Shown here: piece by piece, positions 20,415-29,526 of the stretch
Position numbering within the stretch: the stretch's first letter is position 1
Layout of the letters: every line of letters begins with the position of its first letter
Assembly: GCF_028583425.1 (NCBI RefSeq)
Contig: NC_072795.1
Location: 5,727,001 to 5,791,000, forward strand
DNA: 64,000 nt
Direction of reading: 5' to 3'
Source of the DNA: Eublepharis macularius
Taxonomy: Eukaryota > Chordata > Lepidosauria > Squamata > Eublepharidae
Position numbers and translations under genes: made by a program
The notes under the pieces: generated by a model
Told to the model about the DNA's origin: nothing
Database searches by the model: none
Seen by the model: only the letters and a program-made list of their open reading frames with translations

Positions 20415-21004
20415 TGTGTGGAACATGAACTATGAGCAGAACTCATTTGAAAGCTAGACTCTTTAATGTCTGCACATTGAAACTTTTCCCAAACCAGCGG
20501 AGTAGCTGCAGTACAGTGACAAAAACAACTCCACTCCCCCCGCCCCCGTTTTATTCCTCTTGCCTTGTGCTGTCAACAACTGCCAGAGTTGATTACTACA
20601 CCTTCTCACATTCTTGCCAAAGCCCATATCTTGTCAAATGAGATTAATTCTATCTTTTGCAAATACACTCTGTGAACTATTATTCTCATTTCCCAGCTGG
20701 CAAAGGTGAGGGAGACGAACTTTGCTGAGTAATCACTTGCTGTGAATCTCCTGCCGTGAAGTCAAATTGCCTTCTACTAACAAGGGACGCATCAAGGCTT
20801 TTATCAGTTTTAAGACGGTTGATTTTGTATTCTTTCAAACTGATGATACATGATGTATGCCTCTGACAGGTACTGGTGGGTGGGCTAGCAATGAGTTTTA
20901 TGGGATACATTGAGTTGAAAGGCTAGACTTGCCTATGGTAAGCTAATGAATCAGTGGGTGAGTTCACACTTGAACACGGGTTTCCTAGCCACTGGCCATC
21001 TGTA
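20415..21004. other. No recognisable gene
   Basis: No supported feature. Confidence 0.35.
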
Positions 21005-21330
21005 CATAAGGCAACATTATTTATTTGTTAATTTACAGTCCACCTTTCTCGCTGAGATTCAAAGCAGATTACATAATGTGAACAAGTGTAATCAATTCGA
21101 TAAGGAGATATTTAATAAACAATGTAATAGGACTAGGACACTAGAAATCTGAATCAAGGCATAAGTCTTAAGCATGACATTGAACAATACAAGAAATGAT
21201 CTCATAAATAGAAATTTAATGCAGAGAGCAAGAAAAAAACACCATGTAAATTAATAGGATAGTCCACAGTTCCAGTTGTCTCTGTTGAAATGTCTTCCAT
21301 AATCATTTTGTTATAATGCAGCCCTATTCC
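21005..21330 (-). mobile_element. L2-like LINE 3' end
   Basis: TTTACAGTCCACCTTTCTCG, CTGAGATTCAAAGCAGATTA, as at 3122 and 60985. Confidence 0.7.
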
Positions 21331-21448
21331 ATTTTTTAAAATGCCCTCCTGAACAGGTCAATTTTACATAATTTGCAGATGCCAAAAATGTGGGAGCCTT
21401 CATGGGTGGGAGCCTCTACAGAGAATGTATATGTGATGTTGTTGATGC

Positions 21449-21970
21449 TAGGGATCCCAGACCCCCGGTGGGGGCGGGGGATCCCCCACCCCCGCCCACT
21501 CCCTGCCCCACTTACCTGAGCAGCGGCTGTGTGCGCACCTTCCTTGTGCGCTCCCCATGGTGTGGCGCGCTTCCGTGAGCCACAGCTGCTGGGATCAGGC
21601 CCGTTTTGGCCCGAATCGGGGCCACAGTAGAGTGCAGGAGCGCTCCTGCACTCTGCAGCATTCAAAATGGGCCCAATCCATGGCAAACCAGGCCCATTTT
21701 CAGCAGCTGTAGAGCGCAGGAGTGCTCCTGTGCCTCAAAAATGGGCCCGATCCACAGCAGAACAGCCTGTTTCTGGCGCTGTGGAGCGCAGGAGTGCTCT
21801 GCAGCACCCGAAAACGGGCCTGCCCAGGGGCTGCACAATGACGTCACTCCTGAAGTGACGTAACTTTGCCTGGGGGGGGGCGCGTGCTCTGTGCACACTC
21901 CCCCCCTCCTCAAAGGTAAGTGCCAGGCCCCTGTCCCCCGCCGGGAGGTTGAGGGGGCCTGGCAACCCTA
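21449..21970. mobile_element. GC-rich hAT-type MITE with TSD
   Basis: Ends TAGGGATCCCAG and CTGGCAACCCTA resemble the TAGGGTTGCC family. Flanks GTTGATGC (21441-21448) and GTAGATGC (21971-21978) are an 8-bp TSD with one mismatch. The interior has three related blocks around GAGCGCAGGAGTGCTC, each followed by AAATGGGCC-like or AAACGGGCC-like strings. Confidence 0.8.
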
Positions 21971-22199
21971 GTAGATGCCCATTGGCAGGATGGCACCTAT
22001 AAAAGGCCTCTTCAGTTGAGTGACTATAGGAGGAGAGGGAAGCCTGAAGACGTGAGGGTTCAAGGCTATGACGGGTTTTGAACCCAGAAACTTATGGGGA
22101 GCCAGTGGAGTATCAAAGACTAATTAGCCAACCATGTTGTATAACTGAGCTGAAGTTACCTTACTTAGGAAAGAGATGGCAATGTTCCTTACCCTAGTT

Positions 22200-22412
22200 G
22201 CAAGTTGCCAGCCTCCAGGTGGTGGATGGAGATCTCCCAGAGTTAAAACTGATATCCAGGTGACAGAGATCAGCTCCCCTGGAGAAAATGGGTAGGCTCT
22301 ATGGTATTATACCATTCTGAGGCCCCTCCCCTCCCCAAACCCCACCCTCTCCAGGTTCCACCCCCCCACATCTCCAGGAATTTCCCAACCTGGACCTGGC
22401 AACGCTATGTCA
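22200..22412. mobile_element. hAT-type MITE (TAGGGTTGCC family)
   Basis: AAGTTGCCAGCCTCCAGGTG start and GACCTGGCAACGCTA end. Confidence 0.75.
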
Positions 22413-22994
22413 GGAAATGCATACAAGTGGGTTCCATGCATGTTGCTAGCTGTTTGGTACAAGGAGTTTTCTGCTACATTGCAGCTTCATGGCTCCCTTC
22501 ACATCAGGAATCTTGTGAGCGGAAGTTTTGCAACAAGTTAAGGATTTTTGGTAGAATATACATCTCACAAAACGCGCCTTTCCAAGACTCCTTGGAAGTA
22601 GCTGTAGTAACTACACAGGCTTACATCTGCAGTGCTGATGTGGCTAAATGCCACTTCCACAAAAACACCATGTTGTATTCTGTGCTATTAGATTGGACGG
22701 CGTTCATACTCTCTGCTTCCTAGTTTATGATCAGTAAAAGAGATTAGAATCTCTGCTCCTCAGTAGTTCTTGTTTTGCACTGGTTTATATTTGAATCAAT
22801 GTTGTTAGTCTTTTAGGTGCTACTGGTCTGGACTTCTATTTAATTTTGCTACAACACATCTGCCCTTCTGGAGTGATGCTACTTAACTACACGTTGTGGA
22901 GAACAAAACCAAAAATCACTATCTAACTCTTCCTGCCTTTTAGCTGCACTGGCCATAAATAACCCAAGGTGGACAACGGTAGACGCATCATTTG
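22413..22994. other. No recognisable gene
   Basis: A short tail-like string GTTAGTCTTTTAGGTGCTAC near 22805 is Penelope-type; otherwise nothing is supported. Confidence 0.35.
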
Positions 22995-23104
22995 GTTGGT
23001 GCCAATATTTATTTACTTACTTACTTACTTATAGTCTGCCTTTCTCACTGAGACCCAAGACAGATAACATAGTGTAAGTCAATACGACCAACAATCGAGA
23101 CATT
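22995..23104 (-). mobile_element. LINE tail with (TTAC)n
   Basis: TTACTTACTTACTTATAGTC, GCCTTTCTCACTGAGACCCA. Confidence 0.65.
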
Positions 23105-23235
23105 ACGGAAACAAAGCTTTGACTCTCAGAAATTCATACCTTAGAAATCTAGTTGGTCTTTAAGGTGCTATTGGACCCAGATCTTGCTCTTCGACTGCAG
23201 ACCAACATGGCTACCCACCTGAAACTAAACACAAT
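23105..23235 (+). mobile_element. Penelope-type tail, family D
   Basis: GCTTTGACTCTCAGAAATTC, AGTTGGTCTTTAAGGTGCTA and GCTACCCACCTGAAACT; the core has lost its CTGANGA. Confidence 0.6.
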
Positions 23236-23239
23236 AGGG

Positions 23240-23888
23240 TATGCATTGGAGAAATATGAAAAGAAACATACATTCAAATACCGTGTCCTTAATTTTGAAA
23301 TCTGCTTTTGGATCAGCGTAGCTGTAAACAATTTCTTTCTACTTTTACGACACCTCAGTTCAGCCAATAAAACAGAGTTATGTGATAACTAGAGGATAAT
23401 GTGACTGGCCACAGACTGTGCGTCAGAAAATGTAACATGAAGTAAAATAGCCAGTTTGGCCTCAATTGACTTTATACCTCGTGTAAAAAATTTATCTCCA
23501 TAGTTAATAAAATGATCATCAAGTGATTTTTGTGCTTTCTGCCTAAACAGGATTTATTTTTAGTTCTGCCTCCTTTTAGAAGAATACCAGAGACGCTTGC
23601 AAGTGAGTACAATTTAACTTACAAATTTAATTTATTGTAGATCGTAAATAGGCGTAACAACTGCTGCATCACTCAGTAAACCTTTGAAATCCAGTGCTTA
23701 GGAGGCAACATCAGGAGAGGGCCTTGGCCTCTGAGTCATTTCTTAGCCCTTTGGGGCAACTTGTTGGCCACTGTGTGAGGCAGGATGATAGGATGCCGGA
23801 CTAGTTCCTCCCTAGATTGCGAGCCTGGCAAGTACCTTGCCGGGTTCCTTGGGTTGTTCCTTTGTGTGCATGTGCAGCGCGATGATGT
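23240..23888. other. No recognisable gene
   Basis: AT-rich; no supported feature. Confidence 0.35.
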
Positions 23889-23896
23889 ATCCCAGC

Positions 23897-24150
23897 CAGG
23901 CCTTTTTTTCAGCGGGAACACAGTGGAACGGAGTTCCGGAACCTCTTGAAAATGGTCACATGGCTGGTGGCCCCGCCCCCTGATCTCCAGACAGAGGGGA
24001 GTTGAGATTGCCCTCCGTGCCACGGCACAGAGGGCAATCTCAACTCCCCTCTGTCTGGAGATCAGGGGGCGGGGCCACCAGCCATGTGACCATGTTCTCT
24101 GAGGGCAACCCACTGAGTTCCACCACCTCTTTCCCAGAAAAAAAGCCCTG
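23897..24150. mobile_element. hAT-type MITE (CAGGGCTTTTTTTC family) with TSD
   Basis: 254 bp, near-perfect palindrome around 24010 with paired GGGGAGTTGAGATTGCCC and GAGGGCAATCTCAACTCCCC. Exact 8-bp TSD ATCCCAGC at 23889-23896 and 24151-24158. Confidence 0.92.
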
Positions 24151-24159
24151 ATCCCAGCC

Positions 24160-24844
24160 AAAGGTGGGTGGGTGTTAAAGGGAGAGCATCAGGGTATATT
24201 GGAACAATGCAGCTTGATTGGATACGATGGAGGGGTGTAGCAAAGGAAGATAGCACCTAGTAGTGTAACTTCTTGTATGGATTCTATGGGGCATAGGAAG
24301 CAAACTTTCACACAAATTGAAGTTCAGAAGAAAATTTTTGAAACCCTTTTTAACAATTAATACAATACAACTCTTTTTCTTTAACTGAACTCATAAGTGC
24401 AACCATACAGAAACTTTAAACTAACAATGTCTTTGAAAAGGGTAAACAGTTCAGCTTGTCAGATTCCACCAAGTGATTAGAGTCTTTTTTCACTATCCTT
24501 CCAGTTGGAAGCAACTGTCGCCCTGGATTCTGTCCTCTTCTTAGGGAATTACAGCCCTGCAAAAATAATACAATCCCAGTAACACTAACCAAACACAATA
24601 CACATACACCATTATAATGAATAATTAATAAACATACACCATATTGTTCACATACAACATTTGATTATTTAAAGTGATAAGAGCATATTAATTATTATCA
24701 AGCTCCTCAGCAACCAGCCTCCTCCTCAGCAGCCTCCCTCTAGCTACTGACCAATTACCTCATAGGGGTTACAGCAGCACATAGTAGTTAAGTCCCTCTC
24801 CCTCTTCTAACGCATCCCTCTGAGACCACTCATTTTCTTACATT
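24160..24844. other. No recognisable gene
   Basis: AT-rich DNA; no supported feature. Confidence 0.35.
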
Positions 24845-25090
24845 GAAAAAGAGCAAGAGTCCAGTAGCACCTATAAGACTAACGTTTGTGGTAGAGCGTG
24901 AGCTCTGAGTCTCAGTTCACATCTTCAGATACCGCCTATAAGACTAACATATACGTATCTAAAGATGTGAGCTGTGACTCACAGAAGCTCATACCCTGCC
25001 ACAAATTTTGTTAGTCTTACAGGTGCTACTGGACTCTTGCTCTTTCCTACTGCTACACACAGACTAGCGTGGCTACCCATCTTGATCCAC
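24845..25090. mobile_element. Penelope-type inverted tail pair (family C)
   Basis: The left minus-strand tail GAGCAAGAGTCCAGTAGCAC faces a + strand tail with GTGAGCTGTGACTCAC and TGCTACTGGACTCTTGCTC. Possible 9-bp TSD TTTCTTACA (24836-24844) / TTCCTTACA (25091-25099), one mismatch. Confidence 0.7.
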
Positions 25091-25127
25091 TTCCTTACAG
25101 GTAAGGTAAATAAAAATAGGAATAAGG

Positions 25128-25345
25128 TAGGGTTGCCAGCCTCCAGGTGGTGGCTGGAGATCTCCCGGAATTACAACTGATCTCCAGGTGACAGAGATCA
25201 GTTCCCCTGGAGAAAATGGCTGCCTTGGAAGTGGGCTCTATGACATTATATCCATCGGAAGTCCTGCCTCTTCCCAAACCCCGCTCTTTTTAGGCTCCAC
25301 TCTCCAAATCTCCTGGAATTTCCCAACCAGGACCTGGCAACCCTA
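25128..25345. mobile_element. hAT-type MITE (TAGGGTTGCC family) with TSD
   Basis: TAGGGTTGCCAGCC start, CTGGCAACCCTA end, exact 8-bp TSD GAATAAGG at 25120-25127 and 25346-25353. Sits about 130 bp from the ARMC9 CpG-rich promoter region. Confidence 0.9.
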
Positions 25346-25479
25346 GAATAAGGTAATAATTAGATAATATAAATAAGGTAAATAAAAAATAAATCCAAAT
25401 AAAACATTTCTGCCTGATGAAGAGCCCACTCTGAGGCGGCTCGTCCTTGGCCCTAATAAAAGGCAAGTCCCGCCTGGGC

Positions 25480-25800
25480 TTCTGGGCTTTGGGCTGAGCA
25501 TCCTTTGAAGAGGCTATTCCCCAGCATGCACCGGGGCCCGCTCGCCTCCTCCCTCCAGCATCCCTCGTTGCCAGGACGCGCTGCATCCCTCCTGCTTCGG
25601 CTTCTGTTTGGCTAACACGACCCACGTGATAGGGGAGCCGCCCTCCGCTCTCGGCTCGCGATTGGTTGAGAGGCGCCACGTGATTTTCGCAATCCGTTTG
25701 GCTGGGCGAAGCTCTTGTTGCTAGGAGACGGGAGGCAGAGCGGGGCCTACTTCGCGGCGAAACAGCCTTGGGGTACGTAGGGGTGGGCTAAAAACGCTGC
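25480..25800 (+). promoter_or_regulatory. ARMC9: CpG-rich promoter and probable noncoding first exon of ARMC9
   Basis: GC- and CpG-rich stretch in otherwise CpG-poor DNA, without a TATA box. It contains an inverted CCAAT box (ATTGG, 25661-25665), two E-boxes in the shared context CCACGTGAT (CACGTG at 25623-25628 and 25677-25682) and an X-box at 25717-25729. A plausible splice donor GTACGT starts at 25773, so a noncoding first exon could end at 25772 and splice to the acceptor at 27149-27150. The transcription start is not directly visible; its placement is inferred. Confidence 0.7.
25717..25729 (+). promoter_or_regulatory. RFX X-box in ARMC9 promoter
   Basis: GTTGCTAGGAGAC fits the ciliary-gene X-box consensus RYYNYY-N(1-3)-RRNRAC exactly: half-site GTTGCT, spacer A, half-site GGAGAC. 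RFX factors bind such sites in promoters of ciliary genes, and ARMC9 is a ciliary gene. It lies about 45 bp upstream of the predicted first-exon donor, the usual proximity for functional X-boxes. Binding is inferred. Confidence 0.7.
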
Positions 25801-25921
25801 CTGGGGGTGCGTATGGAGCGGGGTGCGCGCGTGTGAGACTCCCGGGACGGGTCGTTATGAGCGCGGGTTAGGTTCTCAAAAGCAATGCGTCTGTTTTTGC
25901 GAGCGGATTCCGGGTGGGTGG

Positions 25922-26050
25922 TGGGGTTGCCAAGCTCCAGGCAGCGGCTGGAGACCTCTCGGAATGCCCCTGGTCTCCAGGCCACAGAGACCAGGCCCCC
26001 GGGAGAAAAATGACTGCTTGGGAGGGTGGGGTGCCACAGGCTTGAGCGCC
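25922..26050. mobile_element. hAT-type MITE fragment in ARMC9 intron 1
   Basis: GGGGTTGCCAAGCTCCAGGC and GCTGGAGACCTCTCGGAA match the TAGGGTTGCC family. Confidence 0.7.
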
Positions 26051-26123
26051 AGTGCCCTCCTCCGTTTGCAGGTTTCTGTGCTGTGATGTTTGAATCAGGC
26101 AACGGAGAAGTTCACCCAACTAT

Positions 26124-26362
26124 TAGGGTTGCCAGTTCCTGGAGATTGCGGGCTGGAGCCTGGAGAGGGTGCAGTTTGTGAAGGAGAGGGACCTCAGTGA
26201 GGTATAATGCCGTAGAGAAAGCAGCCACAGTGAGCAGCCTCAGTGAGGTATAATGCCTGGAGAAAGCAGCCACTTTCTCCAGGGGAGCGGATTGCTGTTT
26301 CCTGGAGATGAGTTGTAATTCCCGGGAGATCTCCCTCCACCACCTGGAGGTTGGCGACTCTA
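26124..26362. mobile_element. hAT-type MITE in ARMC9 intron 1
   Basis: TAGGGTTGCCAGTTCC start and GGTTGGCGACTCTA end; internal tandem copy of CTCAGTGAGGTATAATGCC (26192 and 26238). Confidence 0.8.
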
Positions 26363-26520
26363 GTTCCCAAGCAAATATCGGTTTTCACACAGAGCTCTTG
26401 CACTACATATCCTCAGGGCAGTATTTGGGGAGGGGATCTGTTGTGTATTTCCTCAGCTTCTAGGTTTTTCCCTGGCTTCCTTGCAGGTTTCGCCAGACCT
26501 GCTTTGACACGTTCTTTGTA

Positions 26521-26738
26521 GAGTTGCCAGCTCCAGGTTTGGAGATTCCTGGAGATTTGGGGGACTGGAGTCTGGATAGGGTGGGGTTTGGGGAGGGGAT
26601 GGGTCTTATCAGTATATACTGCCATATAGGCCACCATCCAAAGCAGCTGTTTTCTCCAGGGGAACTGGTTTCTGTAGCCTGGAGATCAGTTGTAATTCCC
26701 GGGAGATCTCCAGCCACCATCTGGAGGTTGGCAACTCT
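26521..26738. mobile_element. hAT-type MITE in ARMC9 intron 1
   Basis: AGAGTTGCCAGCTCCAGG start and GAGGTTGGCAACTCT end. Confidence 0.8.
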
Positions 26739-27150
26739 GCTTTTTGGGAAGATCTTTACCCAAAGCAGGTTTGGGGAAGAGGCAGGTTTTCTCTGTTCAC
26801 TGCCTACATATAGAACCATTTCCCCCATATATTTCTCCAGACTTCTTACCTTTTTATGAACATCTTTTTTTTAAAACCTATTACGAATTTTAAAGTAAGG
26901 TAAAAAGTCCACCAGAAGTAGGGTGGGCAGGCAGAGTATGTGATCAATAGGGATTGTATTTGCGTACAGTTATCATCTGCCTTTCCTCCTGCTGCACTAG
27001 GGTAAGCCTCTTGGTTCCAGCTGTCAGGAATGTTTTATAGATTTTAATTCTGAAATACGGTAGCTTGAGAAACAAAAAGCACCTGAAAGGTAAATAAAAC
27101 GCTGAATGTTCTATTATAAACTATATACAATCATTCTTATTGTGCTGCAG

Positions 27151-27238
27151 GTCCTTCTACTCCAAGATTCACTCTTAACATTTGATGATGGGCGACGTTC
27201 TAGCTTATGAAGCAGAGTTACTTGAAATGGTGAAGGAG
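27151..27238 (+). CDS. ARMC9: ARMC9 exon 2 (start codon exon)
   Basis: The acceptor TGTGCTGCAG ends at 27150 and the donor GTGGGT starts at 27239. Coding begins at the second of two adjacent ATGs (27188): A at -3 and G at +4 give a strong Kozak context and the protein then begins MGDVLAYE, as in mammalian ARMC9 (MGDILAHE from memory). The upstream ATG at 27185 has a weak context. The exon supplies the first half of the LisH motif and ends in phase 0. Confidence 0.92.
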
Positions 27239-28073
27239 GTGGGTGTTTAATTTGCCTTGTTTATGTGACCAGTATATTGCTGCTTCACAAAAGGGTTTTG
27301 TTGTCCCCTATATTCACTACCCCTCACTCAGCTTTTTGGGAAACGGAACTCAGGGTTTGCTTCCTCTGTATGCTGCCACTATTGAATTAATCAGGCCCAT
27401 TGGTCTTGATGTTCATATGTGTGTTATTTCTTCACAGCCGACAGCTTCAAGCCAGCCAGGGTTAAAACAGAAACAAGAATAACTTTTATTTGCAAGATGC
27501 TTAACACAGAGTGAATTGTTCAAACATGTAGAGATATATTGCTGAAGAGCAAGATTTGGGTCCAGTGGCACCTTAAAGACCATACTCTTGAAATTAATAC
27601 CCTGGAAATATCCTGGGAATTGATGTTAAGAGGTGCATCTATAACCCCACACTCTTACGACTGTGGATGCTTTTGCTATATGAGGTGTCCAATGCCAGCT
27701 ATTATCTCTGCTGCCTCTCAGCAGTTTCCGAAGCTTCTCTCTCTCATTAACTGTTCTAATGGATTTCAACTGATTCCTGCCCCAGCATTCCACCAGCTCT
27801 CATCGATTGTTCTCCAGAAGAGGTGGAACTGGAAGTAGTCCTGTCCGTCACACACCGCTGCTCCTAGACATTGTGAAGGTGGAGGCCTACTTAAGGTCTC
27901 TGTTGGTGACAATGAGTCCTTTGCCTCCTAATAATAAGGCCAGTTGTGGTCGAAGGAGATTGTTCAGAATCTTTGCTGTTTTTATTCTGAAGGCCTCCCT
28001 GTTGTTTGCTCTTGCCTTTAATGGGAATTATGATTCCTGATCTCACCTGTGCCTTTTGTTTGTCTGTTTGCAG

Positions 28074-28199
28074 TATTTGGAATTTGCAGAATTTGAGGAG
28101 ACAGTGAATTCATTTATAAAGGAATGCCAAATAAAAGGGAAACCATTACCTAAAACAGGAGATGGATATGCACATGACTCTAAGGCTTTGATCATCCAG
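28074..28199 (+). CDS. ARMC9: ARMC9 exon 3 (LisH motif, second half)
   Basis: 126 bp, 42 codons, phase 0 at both ends. The acceptor TTTGCAG ends at 28073 and the donor GTAAAC starts at 28200. Begins [14 protein letters not shown] and contains [11 protein letters not shown], completing the LisH helix-turn-helix that mediates dimerisation. Both splice sites are clear and the translation is open. Confidence 0.94.
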
Positions 28200-28329
28200 G
28201 TAAACCCCCACCGCACCAACTTGTTAAATAAATTTTAGTGTGGCTTACTTTTGATTATTAACATGAGATCTCTTCCCCTGTGTATTGAGCTTATCTCGTA
28301 TGGAAATGTTGGGTCTCCTGTTGGATAAA

Positions 28330-28891
28330 CATGAGGCAACCATGACCAGGGGTGCATTTTACCAGCTTCAGCTGGTGAGCCAGCTGCGGTCATTCCTGAA
28401 CATGTAGGATCTTACCTCTGTGGTGTGTGCCCGGGTAACATCTAGATTAAATTACTGCAATGTGCTGTGCTTGGTGTTGCCTTGAAGACTGGCTGGAAGC
28501 TACAGTCAGTACAGAATGCTGCAGCCAGAATGTTGACGCAGTTGTAGGAACCATATCGCTACACGCTTGTTCATCTACACTGGCTCCCAGTTTGCTTCTG
28601 GGCTCAATTCAATGTGCTGGTGTTGACCCTTAAAGCCCTACATGTCTTGGGGCCCACATATCTTAAGCATCACTTTTCCCCTTATGAACCTACCTGTCTA
28701 GTCTGCTCATCTACAGAAGCCCTGCTTCAAGTGCCCTTGCCGTCTGAGGCCAGACTGGTGGCAACTCGAGAAAGGGCCTTATTGGTTGTGGCACCAAAAC
28801 TTTAGAAATCTCTCCTCAGAGAGATTCGTCTGTCTCCTTCTGTTGTTGTCTTCTGCCAGCAGGTGAAGATGTTTTGTTTGGCGTACCTCCT
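28330..28891 (+). mobile_element. L2-like LINE 3' part
   Basis: A degraded frame with TRLNYCNVLCLVLP-like text, then HWLPVCFWAQFNVLVLTLKA and RALLVVAPKL, the conserved C-terminal run of L2 ORF2. Ends in (CTAA)n. Confidence 0.75.
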
Positions 28892-28921
28892 ATAACTAAC
28901 TAACTAACTAACTAACTAACT
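28892..28921. repeat. (CTAA)n microsatellite
   Basis: About seven tandem TAAC units ending the LINE copy. Confidence 0.95.
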
Positions 28922-28960
28922 TTCTTTTTTTCTGTATGTATGTATGTATGTATGTATCCA

Positions 28961-29178
28961 GAGGAGTTAGCCGTGTTAGTCTGTAGTAGCAAAATCAAAA
29001 AGAGTCCAGTAGCACCTTTAAGACTAACCAATTTTATTATAGCATAAGCTTTCGAGAATCAAGTTCTCTTCAGATCGTTTTGATCAGGCATCTGACGAAG
29101 AGAACTTGATTCTCGAAAGCTTATGCTATAATAAAATTGGTTAGTCTTAAAGGTGCTACTGGACTCTTTTTGATTTTG
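28961..29178. mobile_element. Penelope-type inverted tail pair (family B) inside (TATG)n
   Basis: A complete minus-strand tail starting ATCCAGAGGAGTTAGCCGTG faces a truncated + strand tail (CTGACGA 29092-29098, GAGAA/TTCTC hairpin, GAAA 29115-29118). (TATG)n lies on both sides, so it inserted into a microsatellite. Confidence 0.8.
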
Positions 29179-29247
29179 TATGTATGTATGTATGTATGTA
29201 TGTATGTATGTATGTATGTATGTATGTATGTATGTATGTATGTATGT
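29179..29247. repeat. (TATG)n microsatellite
   Basis: About 17 tandem TATG units; shorter stretch at 28936-28960 on the other side of the PLE pair. Confidence 0.95.
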
Positions 29248-29439
29248 CAAGGCGGATTACATAAACTGAGACTCAAGGCGGATTACGTAGTGTGAGATGA
29301 GTACAATCAATATAAAGGACATTTCCATACAGTATCAAGGACATTTCCATAAACAATGTTATAGGATTTTACTTGCCTTCTTCTCTAGTTTTGGTGTTAT
29401 TTTACATTTTTTTTTGTCAAATTATTGTATATACTGTAT

Positions 29440-29526
29440 TTAAATAATAATCGTAATAATGGACTTCTTTACCACCCTTCAGGACAACTTAGCATCCACT
29501 CAGAGTGGTTTACAGAGGGTCTTATT
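29440..29526 (-). mobile_element. SINE disrupted by L1 (part 1)
   Basis: CCACCCTTCAGGACAACTTA and CACTCAGAGTGGTTTACAGA match the family-3 SINE tail (compare 47240, 47565); continues at 31032-31180. Confidence 0.75.

Noticed and set aside
25290..25679. Minus-strand 129-codon frame overlapping the ARMC9 promoter
   Set aside because: Created by GC-rich promoter DNA and repeat tails; no protein family resemblance and no promoter logic for a divergent gene.
29059..29250. [10 protein letters not shown] repetitive frame
   Set aside because: Translation of the (TATG)n microsatellite.
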